Positions 57,081-64,000 of a stretch of 64,000 nt of DNA are shown here, piece by piece. The stretch spans positions 1-64,000 of the forward strand of contig CACBAM010000005.1 in assembly GCA_902537215.1 (NCBI GenBank), given 5' to 3'. Origin of the DNA: an uncultured Alphaproteobacteria bacterium. Lineage in GTDB: Bacteria > Pseudomonadota > Alphaproteobacteria > Rhodobacterales > Rhodobacteraceae. Positions within the stretch are counted from its first letter, which is position 1. Every line of letters starts with the position of its first letter. Below the pieces are notes generated by a model. The model did no database searches, was not told where the DNA came from, and worked only from the letters and a program-made list of their open reading frames with translations. The position numbers and the translations under genes were made by a program.

Positions 57081-58573
57081 TATGCCCACCATTTTTTTGG
57101 ATTATTTTCAAACGCTAATGTATTTTCGAGATTGAATGCAGTATTTAAAAGCAATGGTTCTTGCCAATTATTACCAATCAGTTGCACTCCTAGTGGGAGC
57201 CCAAGTTCGTCTAATCCTACTGGCAAGCTGATGGCTGGGAGACCTGCAAGATTGGCAGGTACAGTAAATATATCGTTCATGTACATTTCGACGGGGTCTT
57301 GTGTACCTTTTGAGCCTAAAGGAAACGCGGAAGTAGGCGTTGTTGGTGTTAATATTATGTCAACTTTTTTAAAAACTTCGTCAAAATCATTCTTGATTAA
57401 ACTTCTGACTTTTTGCGCTCTTTTATAGTAAGCATCATAATAACCAGAAGAGAGCACATATGTTCCTATCAAAATTCGTCGTTTAACTTCCGTCCCAAAA
57501 CCCTCTGATCTCGTTTTCTCATAAAGCTCTAAAATTGAGTCATTTGTATCAAGTTTGGCTCGGTGCCCATATCTCACACCATCATATCTCGCAAGGTTTG
57601 ATGATGCTTCGGCGGGCGCTAAAACGTAATATGTAGGCAAAGCAAATTCGGTATGTGGTAATGACACCTCAACTATTTCCGCTCCCATATTCTTAAAAAT
57701 TTTAATAGCTTCTTCCAATTTCCTATTTGCTTCTGAGTCACCATTTTGGAGACTATACTCTTTAGCAAGTCCTACACGTAATCCCTTTATATCCTTTCCT
57801 AATTCCTGCTCATAATCTGGGACATCAATCTTTGCCGAAGTGCTGTCTAGAGGATCAAAACCTGACATAGCTTTTAACATTATTGCACTGTCCGTCACGT
57901 TCTTAGTAATAGGTCCGGCTTGATCAAAAGAAGACGCAAAGGCTATGATTCCCCATCTTGAACATCTACCATAGGTAGGTTTTAGTCCAACTGTCCCCGT
58001 AAAGGATGCAGGTTGACGAATAGAACCTCCAGTATCAGTGCCTGTTGCACCAGTACATAGGTTGGCAGCTACAGCAGCTGAAGAACCTCCTGAAGAACCT
58101 CCTGGTGTTAGAGAATCGTGTGAGCCAGTGGATTTCCAAGGGTTAATCACCGGCCCATAGGTTGAAGTTTCATTTGATGAACCCATGGCAAATTCGTCCA
58201 TGTTAAGTTTTCCTAACATTATAGCCTGTTCGTTCCAAAGTTTCTGTGTAACCGTACTTTCATAAGGTGGTATGAAGTTTTCCAAAATATCTGATGCGGC
58301 CTGTGTCTTAACATTTTTACAGCAAAACAAATCTTTTATACCAAGAGGTATTCCACATAGAGATTTTTGGGAGTCAGTGCCTATAATTTTGTCAGCCTTT
58401 GAGGCTTGCATTAAAGCTTTGTCAAAAGTCGTTTCAATAAATGCATTCAATTTAGAGCTTTCTTCTATGTTTTGAATATAAGCGTTAGTTAGCTCCGTTG
58501 CACTTATTTCTTTTTTATTCAGTAAGTCTCTTGAATCCTTTATGCCAAGTTGTGTCAGTTTCACTTCGCTCAT
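57080..58573 (-). CDS. gatA: Glu-tRNA(Gln)/Asp-tRNA(Asn) amidotransferase subunit A
   Basis: Generates ammonia from glutamine for transamidation of Glu-tRNA(Gln). 497 residues. The amidase triad is visible: Lys in GIPLGIKDLF and Ser in LTPGGSSGGSSAAVAA, with the cis-Ser in GTDTGGSIRQPASF. Starts within the last codons of gatC (four-base overlap). gatB is not in the window, so the complex is assembled from separate loci. Confidence 0.96.
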   Translation of the reverse strand: MSEVKLTQLGIKDSRDLLNKKEISATELTNAYIQNIEESSKLNAFIETTFDKALMQASKADKIIGTDSQKSLCGIPLGIKDLFCCKNVKTQAASDILENFIPPYESTVTQKLWNEQAIMLGKLNMDEFAMGSSNETSTYGPVINPWKSTGSHDSLTPGGSSGGSSAAVAANLCTGATGTDTGGSIRQPASFTGTVGLKPTYGRCSRWGIIAFASSFDQAGPITKNVTDSAIMLKAMSGFDPLDSTSAKIDVPDYEQELGKDIKGLRVGLAKEYSLQNGDSEANRKLEEAIKIFKNMGAEIVEVSLPHTEFALPTYYVLAPAEASSNLARYDGVRYGHRAKLDTNDSILELYEKTRSEGFGTEVKRRILIGTYVLSSGYYDAYYKRAQKVRSLIKNDFDEVFKKVDIILTPTTPTSAFPLGSKGTQDPVEMYMNDIFTVPANLAGLPAISLPVGLDELGLPLGVQLIGNNWQEPLLLNTAFNLENTLAFENNPKKWWA

Positions 58574-58857
58574 TCCACTATTTTCGGAACGGTGAAGAAA
58601 TCTTGATTTTTATTTTTCGTATTTTTAAGTATGTCATCGGTATTGTCATAAATTGTAACGCTATCTTTTCTCATATCCTCTATGTTTGTTTTGCCAAAGT
58701 TGAACTCATCGACTCCGTCAATATCAATCTCACCCAGTTTTTTTACAAATTCAACAATTCTGTTGAGGTCCTTTTGGATATCAGCTGACTCGCCTTCATT
58801 GATCTTTATTCGAGAGAGTCTTGCGATTTTTAACACTGTTTCAGTATCTATTTCCAT
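58570..58857 (-). CDS. gatC: Glu-tRNA(Gln)/Asp-tRNA(Asn) amidotransferase subunit C
   Basis: Small stabilising subunit of GatCAB. From the ATG at 58857 (95 residues; MEIDTETVLKIARLSRI), preceded by GGGAAAGG, the family N-terminal helix and the short VDEF turn are visible. The frame extends nine codons upstream without homology. It overlaps tadA by 17 bases and gatA by four, so translation is coupled. Confidence 0.93.
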   Translation of the reverse strand: MEIDTETVLKIARLSRIKINEGESADIQKDLNRIVEFVKKLGEIDIDGVDEFNFGKTNIEDMRKDSVTIYDNTDDILKNTKNKNQDFFTVPKIVE

Positions 58858-59317
58858 CGAACCTTTCCCTTCTAACTTCAAAAAATTCTTTCATTATTTG
58901 TGAGATCTCCGATTGGTAAAACCCACCATAAACTTCAGTATTTTTAACAGCTCTTTCTATGTTTTGACAAGTTGAATGATTTGAACTGAAAGCACCATAT
59001 TTAGGAGACGGTAGCCCATATATTAACTTTTTAAGCCTTGAATTAACTATAGCGGCTAAACACATCGAACATGGCTCGAGAGTTACATACATAGTGCAAT
59101 CAGATAAATAAAGGTCTTTACGTGCCAGGCAGGCTGTTCTTATTGCATTTATTTCTGCGTGGGCTGTGGGGTCGCATAATTCTATTGTTTTATTGCTTTC
59201 TATTGCAATTATTTCTCCTGAAGCCTCTTTGATAATTGCTCCTATAGGTATTTCATTCCTTAGAGCAGCGTTTTTTGCTTCTTTGATTGCTAATTCCATA
59301 TTTTCGTCTTTTATCAT
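58841..59317 (-). CDS. tadA: tRNA(adenine-34) deaminase TadA
   Basis: Converts A34 to inosine in tRNA-Arg. 158 residues. The zinc motifs are AHAEINAI (with the shuttle glutamate) and TLEPCSMCLAAI; KKLIYGLPSPKYGA follows. The tip differs from RibD-type deaminases. Start may be the ATG at 59317 or the one six codons later. Divergent from the pseudouridine synthase, as in relatives. Overlaps gatC by 17 bases. Confidence 0.93.
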   Translation of the reverse strand: MIKDENMELAIKEAKNAALRNEIPIGAIIKEASGEIIAIESNKTIELCDPTAHAEINAIRTACLARKDLYLSDCTMYVTLEPCSMCLAAIVNSRLKKLIYGLPSPKYGAFSSNHSTCQNIERAVKNTEVYGGFYQSEISQIMKEFFEVRRERFDGNRY

Positions 59318-59369
59318 AACATGTATAACAATGAGAATTTTTATATCGATTTATGTTTAATTTGTAATT

Positions 59370-60107
59370 ATGTCAATCAAAAGTGAGATAAGGATATCTA
59401 GACGTCTGGCCAAGGCTGGCTTGGCATCAAGAAGAGAGGCTGAAAAATTCATCCTAGACGGAAGGGTAACTTTAAATGGAAAGACTGTAGTCGACCCTTG
59501 GAGAAACTGTACTAAAAAAGACGTGTTAAAATTGGACGGTATAATTGTCAATCAGTCAATCTCTACAAGCATACATGTGCTTCATAAACCAAGAGGTTAC
59601 TTAAGTACGTCAAAAGATGAACTGGGTAGAAAGACCATATTTGACCTAATTGATGGTAGATTACAACACCTAATGATTATAGGTCGGCTGGATTATAACT
59701 CTGAAGGTTTGATAATTTTAACTAACAATGGAGAATTGAAAAGATATCTTGAATTACCAAAAAACAAATTTGAAAGGGTTTATAAAGTAAAAATAAGGGG
59801 TCACTTAACGAATTCAAATTTAACCGAGATAGAAAGAGGTGTGTCATTGGAGGGGTTAAACTACAAACCGATAAGTGCAAGGGTTTTAGAAAGTAAAAAA
59901 TCATATTCATGGATTGAAATGGTCTTAACCGAGGGTAAAAATAGAGAAATCAGAAAAATATTAGCCAGTTTTAACCTAACTGTAGAGAGACTGATACGGA
60001 ATACGTTTGGACCATTCAAATTAGATAATTTACAAACCGGAGAATCAAAAAAATTAAAGCTAGAGAATTTCACTGTTTTAAAAAATTTCTGGACTGAAAT
60101 TGATTGA
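59370..60107 (+). CDS. rluB: RsuA/RluB-type pseudouridine synthase
   Basis: 245 residues: an N-terminal S4 domain (IRISRRLAKAGLASRREAEKFI) and the RsuA-family catalytic block with HKPRGYLSTSKDE, the aspartate motif IGRLDYNSEGLIILTNNG and the EGKNREIRKIL loop. RluB modifies U2605 of 23S rRNA; RluE or RluF remain possible. It ends 31 bases before rnpB and is divergent from tadA. Confidence 0.85.
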   Translation: MSIKSEIRISRRLAKAGLASRREAEKFILDGRVTLNGKTVVDPWRNCTKKDVLKLDGIIVNQSISTSIHVLHKPRGYLSTSKDELGRKTIFDLIDGRLQHLMIIGRLDYNSEGLIILTNNGELKRYLELPKNKFERVYKVKIRGHLTNSNLTEIERGVSLEGLNYKPISARVLESKKSYSWIEMVLTEGKNREIRKILASFNLTVERLIRNTFGPFKLDNLQTGESKKLKLENFTVLKNFWTEID

Positions 60108-60138
60108 AATTTATTTTTTTTTGCTGTATTGGCTTTCA

Positions 60139-60492
60139 GAGCGGATGGTTGGGTGGCTGCAGCCTACAAGCTGAGGAAAGTCCGGACTCCATGGAAGATG
60201 GTGCCAGCTAACAGCTGGCCAAGGTAACTTGAGGGAAAGCGCCACAGAAAATATACCGCCTAATTATTAGGTAAGGGTGAAAAGGTGAGGTAAGAGCTCA
60301 CCGCTTTTTTGGTAACAAAAAAGGCATGGCAAGCCCCACCAGGAGCAAGACCTAATAGGGACTCGTGAGCAAAGCTCGGTTATTCCAGACAGAGTCCGGG
60401 TTGGTCGCTAGAACTTATTGGTAACAATGGGTCGAGATGAATGGTCACCAAACACAAAGTGTTTACAGGATCCGGCTTACAAATCATCCGCA
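60139..60492 (+). ncRNA. rnpB: RNase P RNA, class A
   Basis: The catalytic RNA of tRNA 5' processing. The 5' strand GCGGATG (60141–60147) pairs with CATCCGC (60485–60491). Conserved landmarks are GAGGAAAGTCCGGACTCC (CR-I), an ACAGAAA element, GGTGAAAAGGTGAGGTAAGAG, and the P4 partner ACAGGATCCGGCTTAC. Length about 354, slightly compact for class A. The exact ends are inferred from base pairing. Confidence 0.95.
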
Positions 60493-60506
60493 CAAATAAA
60501 AAATTT

Positions 60507-60542
60507 TTCCATTGATTTCCATAAAATTCCATGATATCCCAT
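60507..60542 (-). promoter_or_regulatory. four MraZ binding boxes
   Basis: Read on the minus strand, ATGGGA is followed by three ATGGAA boxes at exact ten-base steps (plus-strand TTCCAT at 60507, 60517, 60527 and TCCCAT at 60537). MraZ binds arrays of TGGGA-type repeats spaced by one DNA turn upstream of its own gene, so this is a likely autoregulatory operator. It overlaps a possible −35 (TTGATT, 60512–60517). Confidence 0.75.
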
Positions 60543-60548
60543 AAGATG

Positions 60549-60619
60549 GCAGACGCGATATAAAAAATGAGGATAATTTCCAAGGAAAATAAGCAGGTTT
60601 ATACAGGCATCGCGTCTGC
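60549..60619 (+). promoter_or_regulatory. structured mraZ leader with 11-base inverted repeat
   Basis: GCAGACGCGAT (60549–60559) and ATCGCGTCTGC (60609–60619) are a perfect 11-base inverted repeat around a 49-base AT-rich loop. It lies between the MraZ boxes and the mraZ start (60692). In Rhodobacter sphaeroides the sRNA UpsM is cut from an extended dcw leader in the same place. Whether this hairpin is its counterpart is inference. No T run follows the second arm. Confidence 0.45.
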
Positions 60620-60691
60620 ACCAAACCAACAACAGCTTGATAACAAGAATATTAGAACAGATATGACATCAGGCCTCTTGGGAGATTTTTA

Positions 60692-61189
60692 TTGATAAGG
60701 CGATTTAGAGGTGAGTCATTACATAAGGTAGATGCTAAAGGACGTGTCTCTGTCCCTGCGGCTTTTCGCCGTGTTCTTGAAGAGGGTGATCCCGACTTCA
60801 GTAGAGGGTCTTCCCCAAACTTTGTAATTGTATATGGAGGTGTGAGAGGTGATTGTTTGGAGGGTTATACTATCAGCTCGATTAGCAAAGTTGACAAACT
60901 TATTAGTAAACTACCAAGGTTTTCAAAAGACAGAGAAATTCTTGAGCGATTTATAAATACCCAATCTACGTATATGCAGCTAGATGAGACAGGAAGAATT
61001 GTTTTATCTAACCGACTCAAAGAGAAAATTGGTATTGGGGATGAAGCAATATTTGCAGGTATGGGTGAAAAGTTTCAAATATGGGAACCAAAAAACTATC
61101 AAAATGAACTTAATGCCTTGGACTCATCTTTTAAAAACTTATCAGAAGATGAAAACCCTTTTTTGAAATTAGATCAACTGCAAGATTAA
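60692..61189 (+). CDS. mraZ: transcriptional regulator MraZ
   Basis: Ring-forming DNA-binding repressor of the division cluster. 165 residues with two SpoVT/AbrB-like repeats: HKVDAKGRVSVPAAFR near the N-terminus and QLDETGRIVLSNRLKEKIGI later. The TTG start at 60692 is preceded by GGGAG seven bases upstream, and the N-terminus MIRRFRGESLHKVD fits. First gene of the dcw cluster. Confidence 0.93.
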   Translation: MIRRFRGESLHKVDAKGRVSVPAAFRRVLEEGDPDFSRGSSPNFVIVYGGVRGDCLEGYTISSISKVDKLISKLPRFSKDREILERFINTQSTYMQLDETGRIVLSNRLKEKIGIGDEAIFAGMGEKFQIWEPKNYQNELNALDSSFKNLSEDENPFLKLDQLQD

Positions 61190-61213
61190 TAGCTTGGGGA
61201 GATTGGGAAGATA

Positions 61214-62188
61214 TTGCAAGAACATGAACCGGTTTTACTTAATGATTTTATAAGTTTAGTAGCGCCAATTGCTGGTTGTTGGATCGATGGCACATTTGGA
61301 GCCGGGGGTTATACTAGAGCTTTGCTAGAAAATGGTGCTTGTAAAGTTTTAGCAATCGATAAGGATTCTTCGACAAAAGTGTTCCTTAAAAAGATACAAA
61401 ATGAATACGGAAACATGATAAAGTTTTACAATCATAACTTTGCAGATATACAAAAAAATAACGATATTACGTGTAGAGATGATATCTCCGGAGTTGTTTT
61501 AGATCTTGGTGTTTCATCAATGCATTTAGACAATCCTCTAAGGGGATTTTCATTCAAGGAAAGTGGCCCTCTTGATATGAGAATGGGTAATCAACCTGGC
61601 CCAACTGCCTCCGACATAGTAAATCGTTGTTCAGAGGCTACTTTAGCTGATTTGATTTTCTTTTATGGACAAGAAAGAAAAGCAAGAAAAATTGCAAATA
61701 AAATTGTTAGAGAAAGAAATAAAAAGAAAATAACTACTACACTGGAATTAGCAGAGATTATAAGAGCTATAGTACCAAAAAACTTAAAAAAGGATCCTGC
61801 CACAAGAACTTTCCAAGCAATTAGAATTGCTGTGAACAATGAATTGAAGGATTTATCAAAAACTTTGGTCTTCGCAGAAAAAATATTAAGAAAGGGAGGA
61901 ATTATAGCTGTAGTGACTTTTCATAGCCTTGAGGATAAGATCGTAAAAGATTTTGGTAAAATAATGTCAGGAAAGGCTTCCTCAACAAACAGGTATAGTC
62001 CACCAACTTCTAAAACTTATCCATCCCTTGTAGCTGTAAATAAAAAGCCAGTGGTTGCTACTATTGAAGAACTCAATAGAAATAAAAGAGCAAGATCTGC
62101 AAAACTTAGAGTTTATAAGAAAGTTTCAGACAGCTCATCAAAATTTTTTCCAACAATGGAATTTCCACAGATCGAGTTGGGTATATGA
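61214..62188 (+). CDS. rsmH: 16S rRNA (cytosine-1402 N4) methyltransferase
   Basis: Methylates C1402 of 16S rRNA using SAM. The 324 residues carry EPVLL near the start, the SAM loop DGTFGAGGYTRALLE, LDLGVSSMHLDNPLRGFSF with DMRM, and FHSLEDKIVKDF near the C-terminus. The TTG start follows GGGAAG. Upstream 24 bases from mraZ. Confidence 0.94.
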   Translation: MQEHEPVLLNDFISLVAPIAGCWIDGTFGAGGYTRALLENGACKVLAIDKDSSTKVFLKKIQNEYGNMIKFYNHNFADIQKNNDITCRDDISGVVLDLGVSSMHLDNPLRGFSFKESGPLDMRMGNQPGPTASDIVNRCSEATLADLIFFYGQERKARKIANKIVRERNKKKITTTLELAEIIRAIVPKNLKKDPATRTFQAIRIAVNNELKDLSKTLVFAEKILRKGGIIAVVTFHSLEDKIVKDFGKIMSGKASSTNRYSPPTSKTYPSLVAVNKKPVVATIEELNRNKRARSAKLRVYKKVSDSSSKFFPTMEFPQIELGI

Positions 62189-62189
62189 A

Positions 62190-62543
62190 ATGTTGAGGTT
62201 TCTACTAATTGGAACTCTTATAGGAAGTACTTTTGCCCTGGGATTGTGGGCGTATAAAATAAACTATGATAGTCGAGCTGCTGATCAAAGAGTAAAAGAG
62301 CTTGAAAAATCTATTCTCTCGGCAAATAAACAGTTGAAAATCTTGAATGCAGAATGGGCTCATTTAAATCGTCCCGATCGTTTAAGAAAACTGGCTGAGT
62401 ATTATTTCTCTGAGTTAAGATTAACTCCAATCAACCCAGATGATTTCATTGTGTTTTCTGACGTATATTGGGGTCAACTCAATGAAAATGAATCAACGGC
62501 ATTAGTAGATAAAGGGCTTAATGGAATTACGCATGAAGAGTAG
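62190..62543 (+). CDS. ftsL: cell division protein FtsL
   Basis: A 117-residue bitopic protein: hydrophobic N-terminal helix (about 2–22), then a periplasmic coiled coil (residues 33–62), then a short tail. Position between rsmH and ftsI is decisive, since FtsL sequences are poorly conserved. ATG at 62190, two bases after the rsmH stop. Joins FtsB/FtsQ in the division complex. Confidence 0.83.
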   Translation: MLRFLLIGTLIGSTFALGLWAYKINYDSRAADQRVKELEKSILSANKQLKILNAEWAHLNRPDRLRKLAEYYFSELRLTPINPDDFIVFSDVYWGQLNENESTALVDKGLNGITHEE

Positions 62544-64000
62544 TAATAAAGGAAAACTTTTCACGGATCATCCCAGAACTCGATCAAGATTAATCCTGTT
62601 TAGTTTGATGGTATTGACAGGATTTTCTTTGATTAGCGGCAAGATAGCATTTCTAGCATCGAAGGAAAATAAAAGAAATATCAGTTATACTGAGAGGGAG
62701 GAAATACATTCCAGATTAAATATTTCAGATAGGAATGGAAATATTTTAGCAACCAACCTTGAGGGAGCTTCTGCCTACATCCGGCCAGATGAAATTCAAA
62801 AAAAGTCACTTATTGCTCAACGATTAAAAGGTATATTTCCTGATTTGAATGAAGATGTATTATTGAATAAATTAAATGATGGTCGAAAGTTTTTTTGGTT
62901 GAAAAGCATAGTTTCACCGAGGCAAGAAAAAGCGCTTTTTGATCTGGGTCAACCAGGAATTTATATTGGTAAAAGAGAGTACCGGTTCTATCCCTATGGA
63001 ACGTTAGCGTCGCATGTGATTGGCTATACCAAAGTAAATGAGTTTGATGTCAACTATGCTGAAATCTCAGGAATTTCTGGCGTTGAGAGCGCTTTTGAAA
63101 ATAAATTAGCGATAAAAAACTTATCTAAAGTAAAGAATAATTCTATTCATTTATCTTTAGATCTTTCAGTCCAAGCGGAAGTTGAAAATGTTTTGAAAGA
63201 ATGGCAAAAAAGAATGGGAGCCAAAGCCGGAGGAGTTGTTATAATGAATATACATGACGGTGAAATTGTAGCTTTAGCTTCCTCACCAGATTTTAATGCT
63301 AACAAAGAAAGAGGAGAGCTTGGAGAAAACAAGGATCCTAGTATTTATTTTAATAGAGTTGTTCAAGGGGTCTATGAGATGGGATCAACTTTCAAAATAT
63401 TCTCAGTTGCCCAGGGTTTAGAAAAAGATCTATTCACTCTAGATTCCCTAATTGATACGAGAGCATTTAGAATAAACTCCAGAAAAATTGAAGATAAGTA
63501 TAAATTTAACAGCGAGAGTTCTATCTATGAGATAATTGTGAGATCATCAAATGTAGGATCTGCGAGGCTCGCTTTAATGGTTGGAGAAAAAGGATTAAAG
63601 GAAATTTTCTCTAAACTAGGGCTTTTGGAGCCAGTACGCATGGAATTAAGAGAGGCAAATACAACACGGCCTATTTTGCCAAAAAATTGGCATGACATAA
63701 CCCTAGCGACTGTATCCTATGGATATGGTATGTCGGTGTCACTACTACATTTAGCTAAAGCCTATGCAATCTTAGGGAATGGAGGGTTCGATATAGAGCC
63801 TACTATTTTGAAAAAAAATCATAACAGCCAACCTGGATCTAGAGTTTTAAAGAAAACGACTTCCGATGAAATGCTAAAATTATTAGAAGCAGTAGTTACC
63901 GACCAAAGAGGAACTGCAAGAATTTTGAGAAGTAAATATTATAGAATTGGTGGAAAAACAGGCACAGCAGAAAAAATTTCCTTAGAGAAAAGAGGATATC
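62533..64000 (+). CDS. ftsI: peptidoglycan transpeptidase FtsI (PBP3), 5' part
   Basis: Septal transpeptidase, cut by the right edge after 489 codons. A cytoplasmic start, one helix (about residues 19–42), a non-catalytic domain (SDRNGNILATNL) and the penicillin-binding domain are visible. Ser285 lies in the SxxK motif GSTFK, the SxN motif is at 338–340, and KTGT is at 475–478. The ATG lies inside ftsL (11-base overlap). Confidence 0.95.
   Translation, partial: MKSSNKGKLFTDHPRTRSRLILFSLMVLTGFSLISGKIAFLASKENKRNISYTEREEIHSRLNISDRNGNILATNLEGASAYIRPDEIQKKSLIAQRLKGIFPDLNEDVLLNKLNDGRKFFWLKSIVSPRQEKALFDLGQPGIYIGKREYRFYPYGTLASHVIGYTKVNEFDVNYAEISGISGVESAFENKLAIKNLSKVKNNSIHLSLDLSVQAEVENVLKEWQKRMGAKAGGVVIMNIHDGEIVALASSPDFNANKERGELGENKDPSIYFNRVVQGVYEMGSTFKIFSVAQGLEKDLFTLDSLIDTRAFRINSRKIEDKYKFNSESSIYEIIVRSSNVGSARLALMVGEKGLKEIFSKLGLLEPVRMELREANTTRPILPKNWHDITLATVSYGYGMSVSLLHLAKAYAILGNGGFDIEPTILKKNHNSQPGSRVLKKTTSDEMLKLLEAVVTDQRGTARILRSKYYRIGGKTGTAEKISLEKRGY

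Noticed and set aside
60549-60619. Insertion sequence or MITE bounded by the 11-base inverted repeat
   Set aside because: No flanking target duplication and no second copy seen in this window. Kept as a leader structure pending a genome-wide search.
1-64000. CRISPR array, prophage, toxin–antitoxin or defence island
   Set aside because: No direct-repeat array, integrase, transposase or phage-type gene was found. Content is housekeeping throughout.

Overview
The window is AT-rich, gene-dense, single-copy housekeeping chromosome from an alphaproteobacterium, most likely a streamlined low-GC marine member of the Rhodobacterales. I infer this from gene order and family subtypes, not from a database search. 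The supporting points are a RapZ with an arginine Walker A motif, twin-TM protein–pduO–etfB–etfA, nrdR–ribD–ribE–ribBX–ribH–nusB, dnaG–rpoD, rluD–rpoH, a membrane-anchored cytochrome c, an ImuA-like gene convergent with a hydantoinase, ffs–dnaX–ebfC–recR, hda–ppk–ppx, short proS–lolC–lolD, and rnpB directly before the mraZ–rsmH–ftsL–ftsI division cluster. Genes are packed with little spacing, several convergent pairs overlap at their 3' ends, and TTG/GTG starts are common. I see no insertion sequence, prophage, CRISPR array or integron.

Layout. 1–6 kb: a left-edge gene fragment, a DUF429 gene and pckA on the minus strand, then rapZ, then the twin-TM/pduO/etfBA operon. 6–18 kb: parC, the riboflavin operon with nrdR and nusB, dnaG–rpoD, and a tightly divergent pair (DUF6476-type protein and rluD). 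18–26 kb: rpoH, pheA, cytochrome c, ImuA-like gene, 5-oxoprolinase/hydantoinase, nudC. 26–31 kb: SRP RNA, dnaX–ebfC–recR, an acyl-CoA ligase, gap, tRNA-Glu. 31–38 kb: glyA, a tiny lipoprotein gene, an alaC-type aminotransferase, hom, a probable glpX remnant and recJ on the minus strand. 37–46 kb: nadK–hda–ppk–ppx–proS–lolC–lolD on the plus strand. 46–54 kb: a six-gene minus-strand operon headed by a MerR regulator with a near-perfect palindromic operator (acyl-CoA dehydrogenase, thiolase, FadJ, acyl-CoA ligase, M48-like membrane protein). 54–59 kb: a MATE transporter, then the overlapping chain tadA–gatC–gatA–excalibur lipoprotein–pyrD. 59–64 kb: a pseudouridine synthase, RNase P RNA, four MraZ boxes, a structured leader, and the start of the division cluster, with ftsI running off the right edge.

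Functional themes. Fatty-acid or short-chain acyl-CoA oxidation (MerR operon) would pass electrons to ETF and the respiratory chain. Riboflavin synthesis supplies the many flavoenzymes. Replication and transcription core genes (dnaG, dnaX, parC, rpoD, rpoH, hda) and tRNA/translation genes (gatCA, tadA, proS, tRNA-Glu) are interspersed. The points most worth a second look are the glpX fossil between hom and recJ, the unannotated 43-residue lipoprotein, the DnaX that lacks most of its polymerase-binding domain, the collapsed pckA–rapZ locus, and the mraZ leader.
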